A DNA stretch of 64,000 nt from Pseudomonas sp. Fl4BN1 (GTDB lineage Bacteria > Pseudomonadota > Gammaproteobacteria > Pseudomonadales > Pseudomonadaceae). Shown here in pieces: positions 48,871 through 58,569 of the stretch; the stretch's first letter is position 1; the number at the start of each line of letters is the position of its first letter. Location of the stretch: contig NZ_JAAARM010000006.1 in NCBI RefSeq assembly GCF_009908285.1, positions 186,001 through 250,000 of the forward strand, written 5' to 3'. A program made the position numbers and the translations under genes. A model generated the notes under the pieces. That model ran no database searches. It worked only from the letters and a program-made list of their open reading frames with translations, and was not told the DNA's origin.

Positions 48871-49338
48871 ATGCGCGCGCAAAACGGGCTTGGGTCGTTC
48901 GCACATCGTTGTCGCGTTTATTACGAGGACACCGATGCCGGCGGCATCGTGTATTACGTTAATTACCTTAAGTTTATGGAGCGGGCTCGAACCGAGCGGC
49001 TACGACACTTGGGCTTTGCCCAATCGCAGCTGGCAGGGGAGAACCTGTTATTTGTCGTGCATTCCAGCGAAGCGCGTTACCACGCGCCGGCGCGACTGGA
49101 CGATGAGCTTCTGGTCAGTGCCCAGGTCACCGAATTGAACCGGGTCAGCCTGCGCTTCACTCAGCAGGTCAGGCGTTCCACGGACAATGTGCTGCTCTGT
49201 GAAGGGCAGTTTTTGGTGGCTTGTGTGCGCGCCGACAATTTCAAACCCCGCGCTATTCCAGATGCTCTGCGTACGGCCTTTGCCGACGAGAGCAGCGCGG
49301 GTACACACTCAGAGCAGGAGATAAAGCGTGGAAGCTAA
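48871..49338 (+). CDS. ybgC: Tol-Pal-associated acyl-CoA thioesterase YbgC
   Basis: Hotdog-fold thioesterase of 155 residues linked to the Tol-Pal system and phospholipid metabolism. The catalytic Asp is in [25 protein letters not shown] lies about 14 bp before ATG 48871, a long but usable spacing. Its end overlaps tolQ by 11 bp. Confidence 0.96.
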   Translation: MRAQNGLGSFAHRCRVYYEDTDAGGIVYYVNYLKFMERARTERLRHLGFAQSQLAGENLLFVVHSSEARYHAPARLDDELLVSAQVTELNRVSLRFTQQVRRSTDNVLLCEGQFLVACVRADNFKPRAIPDALRTAFADESSAGTHSEQEIKRGS

Positions 49339-50023
49339 CGTCGTCGACCATTCCTCCATGTGGAGCCTGGTCAGCAATGCCAGCGTTGTAGTGCAGTTGG
49401 TAATGCTGATCCTGGTTGCCGCATCGGTGACTTCATGGATCATGATCTTTCAGCGCAGCAACCTGCTGCGCGCCGGTCGACGTGCCCTGGAGAGCTTCGA
49501 GGAGCGCTTCTGGTCCGGTATCGACCTGTCCAAACTCTACCGTCAGGCGGGTAGCAACCCAGACCCGGATTCCGGCGTCGAGCAGATCTTTCGTGCCGGT
49601 TTCAAGGAATTCTCCCGCCTGCGCCAGCAACCGGGGGTTGATCCGGAAGCGGTCATGGAAGGTGTGGCCCGTGCGATGCGCGTAGCCATTTCCCGTGAAG
49701 AAGAGAAGCTCGAGCAGAGCCTGCCCTTCCTCGCCACCGTAGGTTCGGTCAGCCCGTACATCGGCCTGTTCGGTACTGTATGGGGGATCATGAACTCCTT
49801 CCGTGGCTTGGCCCAGGCCCAGCAAGCGACCTTGGCCACTGTGGCCCCGGGTATCGCCGAAGCCCTGATCGCCACGGCCATCGGCCTGTTCGCGGCCATC
49901 CCGGCGGTGATCGCCTACAACCGCTTCGCCGCTCGTGGCGAGACCCTGATCAGCCGTTACTACACCTTCGCCGACGAGTTCCAGGCGATCCTGCACCGCA
50001 AAGTGCACACCAGCGAAGAGTGA
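49328..50023 (+). CDS. tolQ: TolQ
   Basis: Inner-membrane subunit of the proton-driven Tol motor, similar to ExbB. 231 residues with three helices, about 18-38, 135-160 and 172-198 ([15 protein letters not shown] lies between). The start is GTG 49328 inside the end of ybgC, suggesting coupled translation. Confidence 0.97.
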   Translation: MEANVVDHSSMWSLVSNASVVVQLVMLILVAASVTSWIMIFQRSNLLRAGRRALESFEERFWSGIDLSKLYRQAGSNPDPDSGVEQIFRAGFKEFSRLRQQPGVDPEAVMEGVARAMRVAISREEEKLEQSLPFLATVGSVSPYIGLFGTVWGIMNSFRGLAQAQQATLATVAPGIAEALIATAIGLFAAIPAVIAYNRFAARGETLISRYYTFADEFQAILHRKVHTSEE

Positions 50024-50036
50024 GCAGGTAAATCCA

Positions 50037-50489
50037 ATGGCCCGAGTTCGCCACAAACGCAAGCCGGTTGCCGAGATGAACGTGGTGCCCTACATCGACG
50101 TGATGTTGGTACTGCTGGTTATCTTCATGGTGACCGCGCCGATGCTCAACCAGGGCGTGAAAGTTGACCTGCCCAAGGTTTCCAGCGAAGCCTTGCCCCA
50201 GGACAACAACACCCAGGTGCTGACTATCTCGATCAAGTCTGACAAGACCTATTACTGGAACCTTGGCAGTGAAGTCGACACCGAGAAGCAACAGGACAAG
50301 GCGATGACCTTGCCGCAGATGACGGACGCGGTGACCAAGATCATCCGTGCCGGCAATGAAGGCGGCAAACGCACCCAGGTGTTCATTCGCGGTGATAAAA
50401 CCGTCGACTATGGCTCCGTGATGGGTGCCATGGGGGGGCTGCAGAAAGCCGGAGTCGGTAACGTTGGCTTGATTACCGAGGCGCCCTGA
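50037..50489 (+). CDS. tolR: TolR
   Basis: ExbD-like motor subunit of 150 residues. One helix (about 20-40) in EMNVVPYIDVMLVLLVIF contains the conserved proton-carrying Asp, D24. A periplasmic domain follows. ATG 50037 is 13 bp after tolQ and its stop overlaps the tolA ATG by one base. Confidence 0.97.
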   Translation: MARVRHKRKPVAEMNVVPYIDVMLVLLVIFMVTAPMLNQGVKVDLPKVSSEALPQDNNTQVLTISIKSDKTYYWNLGSEVDTEKQQDKAMTLPQMTDAVTKIIRAGNEGGKRTQVFIRGDKTVDYGSVMGAMGGLQKAGVGNVGLITEAP

Positions 50490-51550
50490 TGCACCAACAG
50501 CGAGAGCCGTCCGCCTCGGAAAGCTACTTCTGGCCTAGTGTCTGGGCGGTTGCCCTGCACGTGCTGGTGTTTGGCATGCTGTTTGTCAGCTTTGCCATGA
50601 CCCCGGAGTTGCCGCCGGCCAAGCCGATCGTCCAGGCGACCCTGTATCAGCTGAAGTCGAAGAGTCCGGCCACTACCCAGACCAATCACAAGATTGCGGG
50701 TGAGGCGAAGAAATCCGCCGCGCGCCAGACCGAAGCTGAGCAGTTGGAACAGAAGAAGGTCGAGCAGGAAGAGATCAAGGCTGCGGAACAAAAGAAAGAA
50801 GAGGCCGCTCAAAAAGCCGACGAAGCTAAAAAGGCCGATGAGGCCAAGAAAGCCGACGAGGCCAAGAAGGCTGATGAAGCCAAGAAAACCGCGGAAGCAA
50901 AAAAGGCTGAAGAGAAACAATTGGCTGATATAGCCAAGAAGAAGTCTGAAGAAGAAGCCAAGAAAGCCGTGGAAGAAGAGGCCAAGAAAAAGGCCGCTGA
51001 AGAAGCGAAGAAGAAAGTCGTCGAAGACGCGAAGAAAAAAGCTGCGGAAGACGCGAAGAAGAAATCTGAAGCTGACGAAGCGAAGAAAAAGGTCGCCGAG
51101 GACGCGAAGAAGAAAGCTGCCGCCGACGCCGCGAAGAAAAAGGCCCAGGAAGCAGCGCGTAAATCTGCCGAAGAGAAAAAGGCCCAGGCCTTGGCCGATT
51201 TGCTTTCCGATAAGCCGGAGCGTGAGGCCACGAAGTCGGATGAGGTGGGTGACAGTGTCGCGGGCAGTTTCGATGACCTGATTCGTATTCGTGCGGCGGA
51301 AGGCTGGGCTCGTCCTCCTTCGGCGCGCAAGGGCATGACGGTGGAGCTGCGAATCGGCATGTTGCCTGATGGCACGGTGACCACGGTCAGCGTGATCAAG
51401 TCCAGTGGTGATGGGCCGTTCGACGCTTCGGCGGTGGCGGCAGTCAAGAACATTGGGCGTTTGACAGAAATGCAGGGGTTGAGTCCGAAGGATTTTGCTC
51501 CCTATCGTTCATTCAAGATGACATTCACACCTGAGGATCTAGCCTTGTGA
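50489..51550 (+). CDS. tolA: TolA
   Basis: Periplasm-spanning link of 353 residues between the TolQR motor and Pal. One N-terminal helix (about 14-36), a long Ala/Lys/Glu-rich helical domain II (about 55-240) and a globular C-terminal domain III ([20 protein letters not shown]). Domain II includes a tandem KADEA run, encoded by near-identical 18-bp units at about 50818-50890. It overlaps tolB by 4 bp. Confidence 0.97.
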   Translation: MHQQREPSASESYFWPSVWAVALHVLVFGMLFVSFAMTPELPPAKPIVQATLYQLKSKSPATTQTNHKIAGEAKKSAARQTEAEQLEQKKVEQEEIKAAEQKKEEAAQKADEAKKADEAKKADEAKKADEAKKTAEAKKAEEKQLADIAKKKSEEEAKKAVEEEAKKKAAEEAKKKVVEDAKKKAAEDAKKKSEADEAKKKVAEDAKKKAAADAAKKKAQEAARKSAEEKKAQALADLLSDKPEREATKSDEVGDSVAGSFDDLIRIRAAEGWARPPSARKGMTVELRIGMLPDGTVTTVSVIKSSGDGPFDASAVAAVKNIGRLTEMQGLSPKDFAPYRSFKMTFTPEDLAL

Positions 51551-52848
51551 GAAACCTTCTTCGAGGAATGCTTGTCGTTATTTGCTGTATGGCAGGGATA
51601 GCGGCAGCGGATGAAAAGAACATTCTGGTCACCAGTGGCACTGACCGGGCAACGCCTATCGCGGTAGTACCGTTCGGTTGGCAGGGTGGCAGCGTGCTGC
51701 CGGACGACATGGCACAGATCATCGGTGATGACCTGCGCAACTCGGGCTATTACTCGCCTATTCCTAAGCAGAACATGATCAGCTTGCCGACCCAGGCCAG
51801 TGAAGTCATTTTCCGCGACTGGAAAGCCTTGGGCGCCCAGTACGTGATGGTCGGCAACATTGTTCCCGCTGGCGGTCGCCTGCAGGTGCAGTACACCCTG
51901 TTCAACGTCGCTACCGAGCAGCAAGTGCTGACCGGCAGCGTCTCGGGCAGCGTCGATCAATTGCGGGACATGTCGCACTACATTTCCGACCAGTCCTTTG
52001 AAAAGCTCACCGGCATCAAGGGGGCTTTCTCGACGCGCCTGTTGTACGTGACGGCCGAGCGCTTCTCGGTGAACAACACGCGTTACACTTTGCAACGCTC
52101 CGACTATGACGGCGCTCGTGCAGTGACGCTGTTGCAGTCCCGCGAACCTATCCTGTCGCCGCGTTTCGCGCCCGATGGCAAGCGCATTGCCTATGTGTCG
52201 TTCGAGCAGAAGCGTCCGCGCATCTTCGTTCAGCACATTGATACCGGGCGTCGTGAGCAGATCACCAACTTCGAAGGCCTCAATGGTGCGCCAGCCTGGT
52301 CGCCCGATGGCAGTCGCCTGGCGTTCGTGCTGTCCAAGGATGGCAACCCGGATATCTACGTGATGAACATGGCCTCGCGCCAGTTGAGTCGTGTCACCAG
52401 TGGTCCTGGCATCAATACCGAGCCGTTCTGGGGCAAGGATGGTTCCACCATCTACTTCACCTCTGACCGGGGCGGCAAGCCACAAGTCTATAAAAGCAAT
52501 GTCAACGGCGGTGGCGCTGAGCGTGTGACCTTTATTGGTAACTACAACGCCAACCCAAAACTTTCTGCTGACGAAAAGACCCTGGTGATGATCCACCGCC
52601 AGGATGGCTTCACCAACTTCCGGGTGGCGGCTCAGGATTTGCAGCGCGGTAGCGTAAAAATCCTCACAGACACCAACCTTGATGAGTCAGCTACTGTTGC
52701 GCCCAACGGCACCATGGTAATCTACGCCACCCGCCAGCAGGGCCGGGGAGTCTTGATGCTCGTGTCCATTAATGGACGTGTGAGGCTCCCGCTTCCTACC
52801 GCTCAAGGCGAAGTCAGAGAACCGTCCTGGTCCCCTTACCTGAACTGA
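51547..52848 (+). CDS. tolB: TolB
   Basis: Periplasmic beta-propeller protein of 433 residues that binds Pal and TolA. Signal peptide [19 protein letters not shown] (cleavage about residue 21). Repeated propeller motifs [30 protein letters not shown] and [15 protein letters not shown]. The start is GTG 51547, overlapping tolA. Confidence 0.97.
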   Translation: MRNLLRGMLVVICCMAGIAAADEKNILVTSGTDRATPIAVVPFGWQGGSVLPDDMAQIIGDDLRNSGYYSPIPKQNMISLPTQASEVIFRDWKALGAQYVMVGNIVPAGGRLQVQYTLFNVATEQQVLTGSVSGSVDQLRDMSHYISDQSFEKLTGIKGAFSTRLLYVTAERFSVNNTRYTLQRSDYDGARAVTLLQSREPILSPRFAPDGKRIAYVSFEQKRPRIFVQHIDTGRREQITNFEGLNGAPAWSPDGSRLAFVLSKDGNPDIYVMNMASRQLSRVTSGPGINTEPFWGKDGSTIYFTSDRGGKPQVYKSNVNGGGAERVTFIGNYNANPKLSADEKTLVMIHRQDGFTNFRVAAQDLQRGSVKILTDTNLDESATVAPNGTMVIYATRQQGRGVLMLVSINGRVRLPLPTAQGEVREPSWSPYLN

Positions 52849-52901
52849 CGCGGCGCTACAATGTTTCACTTAACACACTGGGGTTCATTAGGAGTTTCAC
52901 G

Positions 52902-53399
52902 ATGGAAATGTTGAAGTTTGGTAAGTTTGCTGCGCTGGCTCTGGCCATGGCTGTAGCTGTAGGTTGCTCCTCCAAAGGTGGCGACAACGCCGGTGAAGGC
53001 GCTGTTGATCCAAACGCTGGTTACGGCGCTAACACTGGTGCTGTTGATGGCTCCCTGAGCGAAGAAGCTGCTCTGCGCGCAATCACCACCTTCTACTTCG
53101 AATACGACAGCTCGGACCTGAAGCCAGAAGCCATGCGCGCTCTGGATGTTCACGCCAAAGACCTGAAAGCAAACGGCGCTCGCGTTGTTCTGGAAGGCAA
53201 CACCGACGAACGTGGTACTCGTGAGTACAACATGGCACTGGGCGAGCGTCGTGCGAAAGCCGTTCAACGCTACCTGGTTCTGCAAGGCGTTTCCCCAGCT
53301 CAGCTGGAGCTGGTTTCCTACGGTAAAGAGCGTCCAGTTGCTACTGGCCACGACGAGCAGTCCTGGGCTCAAAACCGTCGCGTCGAACTGCGTAAGTAA
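52902..53399 (+). CDS. pal: Peptidoglycan-associated lipoprotein Pal (OprL)
   Basis: Outer-membrane lipoprotein of 165 residues. Signal sequence ends in the lipobox VAVGC (Cys22). An OmpA-type peptidoglycan-binding domain follows with [24 protein letters not shown] precedes ATG 52902; a second in-frame ATG at 52908 is possible. Confidence 0.97.
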   Translation: MEMLKFGKFAALALAMAVAVGCSSKGGDNAGEGAVDPNAGYGANTGAVDGSLSEEAALRAITTFYFEYDSSDLKPEAMRALDVHAKDLKANGARVVLEGNTDERGTREYNMALGERRAKAVQRYLVLQGVSPAQLELVSYGKERPVATGHDEQSWAQNRRVELRK

Positions 53400-53405
53400 T
53401 TCGTC

Positions 53406-54230
53406 ATGCGAACGTGCCGTCGTGCTGTAACTATTTTGGCTCTCAGTCTCACGCCGCTTGCGGCGTGGTCTGCGGTTCCTGTGGTTGATAACAACTCTGG
53501 CTATAACAATAGCGGGAGCAGTTATCCGCCAGCGGGTTATGGCACGAACGGCGCCTATGCCGGGGGAGGGGTTTCGACCCCTGTCTCGGCACAGGGCGAG
53601 CTGTTCCAGCAACTGCAGCAAATGCAGGAGCAGATTGCACGCCAACAGGGTGTGATCGAAGTTCTGCAAAATGATGTAGCGCGGATGAAGCAAGAAAGCC
53701 TGGAGCGTTACCAGGATCTTGATCGACGCATAGGAAGCGGTGCAGCACCTGCCGCGACTCCTGAGAATTCTTCTGCCGGTGGCAACATGAATGCCGCCGG
53801 TGCCGCAGCCGGGGCTGCTGCTCAAGCGCCTGCCGCCAGCAGCGAACCCGCTGATCCGGCCAAGGAAAAGCTTTATTACGATGCTGCCTTCGACCTGATC
53901 AAAGCCAAGGATTTTGACAAGGCCAGCCAGGCCTTCTCGGCATTCCTGCGCAAGTATCCCAACAGCCAGTACGCCGGCAATGCCCAGTACTGGTTGGGTG
54001 AAGTGAACCTGGCCAAGGGTGATCTGCAAGGTGCAGGTCAGGCTTTCGCCAAGGTTTCCCAGCTGTATCCCAAGCACGCCAAAGTGCCGGATTCGCTGTA
54101 CAAGCTGGCTGACGTAGAGCGCCGCCTGGGTCACGCCGACCGGGTCAAGGGCATTCTGCAGCAGGTGGTTGCCCAGTATCCGGGGACTTCAGCTGCTCAA
54201 CTGGCACAACGGGATCTGCAGCGCATGTAA
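53406..54230 (+). CDS. cpoB: Cell-division coordinator CpoB (YbgF)
   Basis: Periplasmic protein of 274 residues that links Tol with PBP1b during division. Signal peptide about 1-20, an N-terminal trimerising coiled coil (ELFQQLQQMQEQIARQQGV), an Ala-rich linker and a C-terminal TPR domain (AFDLIKAKDFDKASQAFSAF and following). 6 bp after pal; a terminator follows. Confidence 0.95.
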   Translation: MRTCRRAVTILALSLTPLAAWSAVPVVDNNSGYNNSGSSYPPAGYGTNGAYAGGGVSTPVSAQGELFQQLQQMQEQIARQQGVIEVLQNDVARMKQESLERYQDLDRRIGSGAAPAATPENSSAGGNMNAAGAAAGAAAQAPAASSEPADPAKEKLYYDAAFDLIKAKDFDKASQAFSAFLRKYPNSQYAGNAQYWLGEVNLAKGDLQGAGQAFAKVSQLYPKHAKVPDSLYKLADVERRLGHADRVKGILQQVVAQYPGTSAAQLAQRDLQRM

Positions 54231-54252
54231 GCGCGCAGGTAGCTGTTACAAG

Positions 54253-54278
54253 AAACCCGCGCTTGTCGCGGGTTTTTT
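54253..54278 (+). terminator. Terminator of the tol-pal-cpoB operon
   Basis: AAACCCGCG-cttgt-CGCGGGTTT followed by TTT. Confidence 0.88.
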
Positions 54279-54396
54279 CGTTAGAATCCATGCCCTTTTT
54301 CTGAAACACGCTTCCTGGGATCTGCGCGATTGCGGGGTTTCTTGAAGTGCCTGACGGAGGCGGACAGCCTGTTTAGCTGTTACGCCCGTGGCGATT

Positions 54397-55044
54397 ATGC
54401 AAGACACATTGAGAATTACCGAAGTTTTCTACTCGTTGCAGGGTGAAACTCGGACTGCCGGGCTGCCCACGGTTTTTGTGCGCCTGACTGGTTGTCCGCT
54501 GCGTTGTCAGTACTGCGACAGTGCCTACGCCTTCAGCGGTGGTACCCAGCGTACCCTCGACAGCCTGCTGGAGCAGGTTGCCGGTTTCCGTCCGCGCTAT
54601 GTCTGTGTCACCGGCGGTGAGCCGCTGGCGCAACCCAATGCCATTCCTTTGCTCAAGCAACTGTGCGATGCCGGTTATGAGGTTTCGCTGGAAACCAGTG
54701 GCGCCCTGGACATCTCGGCGGTAGACCCGCGAGTCAGTCGGATTCTCGACCTGAAGACTCCAGGTTCCGAGGAGGTTCAGCGCAATCGCTACGAAAACAT
54801 CCAACTGCTGACCGCCAACGATCAGGTGAAGTTTGTCATCTGCTCTCGCGAGGACTATGACTGGGCGGTGTCCAAGCTGATCCAGTACGGCCTTGAGCGG
54901 CGTGCCGGTGAAGTGCTGTTCTCGCCGAGCCACCATGACCTGAATGCGCGGGATCTGGCCGACTGGATCGTTGCTGACAACTTGCCGGTGCGCCTGCAAC
55001 TGCAATTGCATAAATACCTTTGGAATGATGAGCCGGGGCGCTGA
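54397..55044 (+). CDS. queE: 7-carboxy-7-deazaguanine synthase QueE
   Basis: Radical SAM enzyme of the queuosine pathway that contracts the CPH4 ring to CDG. 215 residues. The CX3CX2C cluster motif is CPLRCQYCD, preceded by [11 protein letters not shown]. No good ribosome site is seen; ATG 54397 ([11 protein letters not shown]) fits the family start, while GTG 54388 would add three residues. queC follows at once. Confidence 0.95.
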   Translation: MQDTLRITEVFYSLQGETRTAGLPTVFVRLTGCPLRCQYCDSAYAFSGGTQRTLDSLLEQVAGFRPRYVCVTGGEPLAQPNAIPLLKQLCDAGYEVSLETSGALDISAVDPRVSRILDLKTPGSEEVQRNRYENIQLLTANDQVKFVICSREDYDWAVSKLIQYGLERRAGEVLFSPSHHDLNARDLADWIVADNLPVRLQLQLHKYLWNDEPGR

Positions 55045-55045
55045 A

Positions 55046-55747
55046 ATGACTGAACAAGCACAGAGCCAAGTTTCCACTGGAAAGCGCGCAGTGATTTTGC
55101 TGTCCGGCGGCCTGGACTCGGCCACCGTCGTGGCCATGGCCCGCGCTGAAGGCTATAGCTGCTACACCATGAGCTTCGATTACGGCCAGCGTCATCGTGC
55201 AGAGCTGCATGCAGCTGAGCGCGTGGCTCGGGACCTGGGAGTGGTCGAGCACAAGGTCATCGGTCTCAACCTCAACGGCATTGGCGGCTCCGCGCTGACC
55301 GACAGCTCCATCGATGTTCCGGAAACGCCGGGTGAAGGCATCCCTGTCACTTATGTGCCTGCGCGCAACACGGTATTCCTGTCCCTGGCCCTAGGCTGGG
55401 CAGAAGTCCTTGAAGCGCGGGACATCTTCATTGGTGTCAATGCGGTGGATTACTCCGGTTATCCGGATTGCCGTCCCGAATTTGTAGAGGCCTTTGAGCG
55501 CATGGCCAATCTGGCGACCAAGGCTGGCGTCGAAGGGCAGGGCTTTCGTATCCAGGCGCCATTGCAGAACCTTAGCAAGGCCGAGATCATCAAGGCCGGT
55601 GTGCATCTGGGAGTCGATTACGGGCTGACGGTTTCTTGCTATCAGGCGGACGACAAGGGGCGTGCATGCAGTAAATGCGACAGCTGCCGCTTGCGTGCAG
55701 AAGGCTTTAGCGCGGCTGGTATTAGCGACCCAACACTTTATTTTTGA
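55046..55747 (+). CDS. queC: 7-cyano-7-deazaguanine synthase QueC
   Basis: ATP-dependent conversion of CDG to preQ0 in queuosine synthesis. 233 residues. P-loop [16 protein letters not shown], and a C-terminal zinc site [23 protein letters not shown] 55046 is one base after the queE stop codon. A long in-frame extension (54944) within queE is rejected. Confidence 0.96.
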   Translation: MTEQAQSQVSTGKRAVILLSGGLDSATVVAMARAEGYSCYTMSFDYGQRHRAELHAAERVARDLGVVEHKVIGLNLNGIGGSALTDSSIDVPETPGEGIPVTYVPARNTVFLSLALGWAEVLEARDIFIGVNAVDYSGYPDCRPEFVEAFERMANLATKAGVEGQGFRIQAPLQNLSKAEIIKAGVHLGVDYGLTVSCYQADDKGRACSKCDSCRLRAEGFSAAGISDPTLYF

Positions 55748-55765
55748 TTTTTTTCACTTAGGGTG

Positions 55766-55794
55766 TTGAATTACCGTTAGAAATCAGTATTATA
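55766..55794 (+). promoter_or_regulatory. Promoter of tRNA-Lys
   Basis: TTGAAT (55766-55771), 17 bp, ATTATA (55789-55794; TATTAT one base earlier). A GC-rich CGCGCC stretch follows, as in stringently controlled genes. Confidence 0.6.
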
Positions 55795-55810
55795 CGCGCC
55801 ACCACACAGC

Positions 55811-55886
55811 GGGTCGTTAGCTCAGTTGGTAGAGCAGTTGGCTTTTAACCAATTGGTCGTAGGTTCGAATCCCACACGACCCACCA
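55811..55886 (+). tRNA. tRNA-Lys(TTT)
   Basis: 76 nt with encoded CCA. Acceptor GGGTCGT pairs with ACGACCC; the D-loop has AGCTCAGTTGGTAGAGC; the anticodon loop CTTTTAA gives anticodon TTT; the T-arm has GGTTCGAATCC. It matches PA0976.1, the integration target of large islands in P. aeruginosa. A terminator follows. Confidence 0.97.
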
Positions 55887-55903
55887 TATTTGGCGGTTTA
55901 GAA

Positions 55904-55948
55904 AATCCGGAAGGCCCACGAAAGTGAGGATTTCCGGGTTTTTTTTTG
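55904..55948 (+). terminator. tRNA-Lys terminator
   Basis: AATCCGGAA / TTCCGGGTT, 9 bp with one wobble, followed by seven T. Confidence 0.8.
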
Positions 55949-56546
55949 TCCTCTGAAAGGTGCCTGCATCGCTCCGCAAGCGAGTGATGGCATCATCCCC
56001 TACAGGCAGTGTCGATTCTATTGCCGAGCCCTTTACATCAAGGGTTCAGTCCGCTGACTGGCTCATTGCTTCGCTGTGCCGTGGCCTCCCTTTGAACAAT
56101 ATCCATCGTGGCGATTGTGCTCGATCAATCGACGGCCATGTCCGCACGAGCTCGTCAGTGAACGGGTGGATGCGCCTTGAGAGTGGCCGTGGATAGTTTC
56201 TGAGGGGCAGGTGCTATGAGCCGCACCTGAACCACTCTCTGGCCTTTACAGCTGCCCAGAGCCCTGCATTGATTCGTTTGCTCGGCCTTTATGTGACTTT
56301 GGTCGTGAAGAACGGGGGGCTGCGACGGATTTGCTTCCAGTACAGCAAGTAGCCTTTGATTTCGCACGTCCGAGAGTCGAAAGTCCATCGACCTGGTGTA
56401 CCTGGCGGTCCCTCGATCCTGCGGCGTTGACGCTGCGCACGTAGCGAGTTGATACGGCGGCTTCAAGGCTTGCTCAGTTCCAGCTAAGTTTTCTCTCGTA
56501 GCCTCTCCCTCGCGCCAATACATGCGCCGTTATGGAGAGGCACCCA
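55949..56546. other. Unassigned stretch after tRNA-Lys
   Basis: About 600 bp between the tRNA terminator and the COG4705 gene. It is broken into short frames in all six readings; the longest is 122 codons on the minus strand at 56155-56523, with no ribosome site or recognised product. I see no integrase, no CCA-end repeat of the tRNA and no insertion sequence. It may be a decayed remnant of an element once inserted at the tRNA. Confidence 0.45.
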
Positions 56547-57314
56547 ATGAAGCCGTTGAGCAAGAACGATTGGCTGAACAAGGTTCCGGAGGTGACGCTG
56601 TCCTTCTGGATCATCAAGATCATGTCCACCACCGTGGGCGAAACCTGTGCCGACTATCTGGCTGTCGATGCTGGGCTGGGGCAGGCGGTGACCAGTATCG
56701 GTATGGCCCTGCTGTTGGCGTTGGCGCTGTTCGGCCAGCTTCGTTCCCGCGCCTATACACCTTGGATCTATTGGTTGAGCGTGGTGCTGGTGAGCATTGT
56801 CGGCACGCAGATCACCGATGTGCTCACGGATAAGTTGGGCATCAGCCTGTATGTCAGTACGGCAGTGTTTGCAGGGTTGTTGGCGATCAACTTTGCCGTC
56901 TGGTATGCGATTGAGCGCAACCTGTCGATCCGTCAGATCGTCACTCCGCGCCGCGAGCTGTTTTACTGGACGACCGTGCTTTGTACCTTTGCCCTGGGTA
57001 CTGCTGCCGGAGACCTGGCCACCGAAGCCCTGGGGCTCGGCTTTACCCTGGGGGCGGGAATCTTTGCGGTGTTGATCGCCGTGACCTTGGCTATCTGGCG
57101 TCTTGGGGGTAATGCGGTACTGACCTTCTGGATCGCCTACATCCTCACGCGGCCCTTTGGCGCGGCGTTGGGCGATCTGCTGACCCAAGCCAAAACCTAT
57201 GGTGGCCTGGGCTTGGGTGCGACCTGGACCAGCGCAATCTTCCTCTGCGTCATTCTCTTGCTGGTGATCGGCGCGCAGATTAGCGTCGGCAATCGCCAGC
57301 GCCTTACCTACTGA
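56547..57314 (+). CDS. COG4705-type four-repeat membrane protein (second copy)
   Basis: Paralogue of the gene at 119. 255 residues, with the four [FY]W-x9-G-x4-D repeats all intact: first at W21/G31/D36, then in [34 protein letters not shown] and [17 protein letters not shown]. Predicted eight helices and short loops. GGAGAGG stands before ATG 56547. It opens a probable operon with a lipoprotein, a response regulator and a kinase. Function unknown; a channel, carrier or small-molecule sensor is possible. Confidence 0.88.
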   Translation: MKPLSKNDWLNKVPEVTLSFWIIKIMSTTVGETCADYLAVDAGLGQAVTSIGMALLLALALFGQLRSRAYTPWIYWLSVVLVSIVGTQITDVLTDKLGISLYVSTAVFAGLLAINFAVWYAIERNLSIRQIVTPRRELFYWTTVLCTFALGTAAGDLATEALGLGFTLGAGIFAVLIAVTLAIWRLGGNAVLTFWIAYILTRPFGAALGDLLTQAKTYGGLGLGATWTSAIFLCVILLLVIGAQISVGNRQRLTY

Positions 57315-57342
57315 TTATTCGACTCTTATTCAGGGACTCATC

Positions 57343-57777
57343 ATGGCCTTTATTCACGTTGTTACTCGCAACGCCGCGACTCTTTCCGTCATTGTTCTAC
57401 TGGGACTGGCAGCGGGCTGTTCAAAACCTGACGAAGGGGCCAAGACTGGAGCGCTGGCCGCGTCCGAGATCTCTCAGCCAGCGGCATCCAAGTTGGGCAA
57501 CCTGTCCGAGTTCCAGGGCATTGCCAGTGAGGTCGCTGCGCTGGTGGACAAGCAGGACCTGGCGGGAGCGAAAAGCCATATCAAGGACCTGGAAGTTGCC
57601 TGGGACTCCGCCGAAGCTGGATTGAAGCCCCGCGCCGCAGCCGACTGGCATTTGCTCGATAAGGGCATCGATCGTGCACTCGACGCCTTGCGTGCCAGCA
57701 CCCCGCAATTGGCCCAGTGCAAGGCGGCAATGGATGATCTGCTGGCAACCTTCAATTCACTGCAGGGCAAAAAATGA
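57343..57777 (+). CDS. Small lipoprotein linked to the COG4705 gene
   Basis: 144 residues. Signal sequence ends in lipobox GLAAGC (Cys26). The mature part is a helical domain of about 90 residues, with [18 protein letters not shown] and [18 protein letters not shown] suggesting a four-helix bundle; no catalytic motif. It may be a periplasmic ligand-binding partner. 28 bp after the COG4705 gene. Confidence 0.8.
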   Translation: MAFIHVVTRNAATLSVIVLLGLAAGCSKPDEGAKTGALAASEISQPAASKLGNLSEFQGIASEVAALVDKQDLAGAKSHIKDLEVAWDSAEAGLKPRAAADWHLLDKGIDRALDALRASTPQLAQCKAAMDDLLATFNSLQGKK

Positions 57778-57903
57778 CACCTGATCCGAGCCATTGGTTT
57801 TTTCTCGGCAGATGACGGGCTGAGTGATTACCCTTGGAGTTGACTTGATCCGGGCCCGGCACTCCTCTGGCGAGTGCTGGGCCTGCTTCATTGCGGAGGC
57901 ACG

Positions 57904-58569
57904 ATGCGGATTTTGCTGGTGGAAGACGACGTCATGATTGGCGAGGCGATACAGGGTGCGCTCAAGGATGCGGGGTACGCCGCTGATTGGGTCACCAATG
58001 GTTTGACCGCCTTGGCTGCCTTGGACAGCCAGCACTATGACCAGGTATTGCTGGACCTCGGGCTGCCTGGCAAGGACGGGCTTCAGGTGCTCGACAGCAT
58101 ACGCAAGGGCAACAACCCGGTGCCCCTGTTGATCATCACCGCGCGTGACAGTCTCGATGATCGCCTGCGCGGTCTTGACGGTGGAGCAGATGACTACCTG
58201 TTGAAACCTTTTGCAATGGCCGAGTTGTTGGCGCGCATGCGCGCAGTCATGCGCCGTAAAGCCGGGAGTGCAACACCGTTGCTGAGTAATGGCGTGGTTT
58301 CGCTGGACCCGGTATCGAAACGAGCGAGCACTGCGGGGCAGTCTGATGTGCAGCTGTCCAACCGAGAGTTCACCCTGTTGCAAACCTTGTTGATCCGGCC
58401 CGGAGCGATTCTCTCGCGCAGTGAGCTCGAGGATCGTATCTACGGTTGGGGAGATGAAGTGGAGAGCAATGCCGTGGAGTTTCTGATCCACGCCTTGCGC
58501 CGCAAGCTGGGAAGCCAGGTGATCAAGAACGTCAGGGGAATGGGATGGATGGTTTCAAAAAGCGTCTGA
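57904..58569 (+). CDS. OmpR/PhoB-family response regulator
   Basis: 221 residues. Receiver with D9/D10-type acidic pair (LLVEDD), phospho-acceptor in LLDLGLPGKDG (about D51) and K in LLKPFAM; then a winged-helix DNA-binding domain. GGAGG before ATG 57904 decides the start. It overlaps the kinase gene by 25 bp. Targets unknown; the COG4705 gene upstream is a natural candidate. Confidence 0.94.
   Translation: MRILLVEDDVMIGEAIQGALKDAGYAADWVTNGLTALAALDSQHYDQVLLDLGLPGKDGLQVLDSIRKGNNPVPLLIITARDSLDDRLRGLDGGADDYLLKPFAMAELLARMRAVMRRKAGSATPLLSNGVVSLDPVSKRASTAGQSDVQLSNREFTLLQTLLIRPGAILSRSELEDRIYGWGDEVESNAVEFLIHALRRKLGSQVIKNVRGMGWMVSKSV

Noticed and set aside
50690..51190. Repeated sequence in tolA as a possible CRISPR-like array
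   Set aside because: The repeats are in frame, 18 bp, without spacers, and encode the normal helical domain.
54279..54396. preQ1 riboswitch upstream of queE
   Set aside because: I could not find a convincing preQ1 aptamer; a covariance search would settle it.
56155..56523. 122-codon minus-strand ORF after tRNA-Lys
   Set aside because: No ribosome site and no recognised product; kept only as part of the unassigned stretch.
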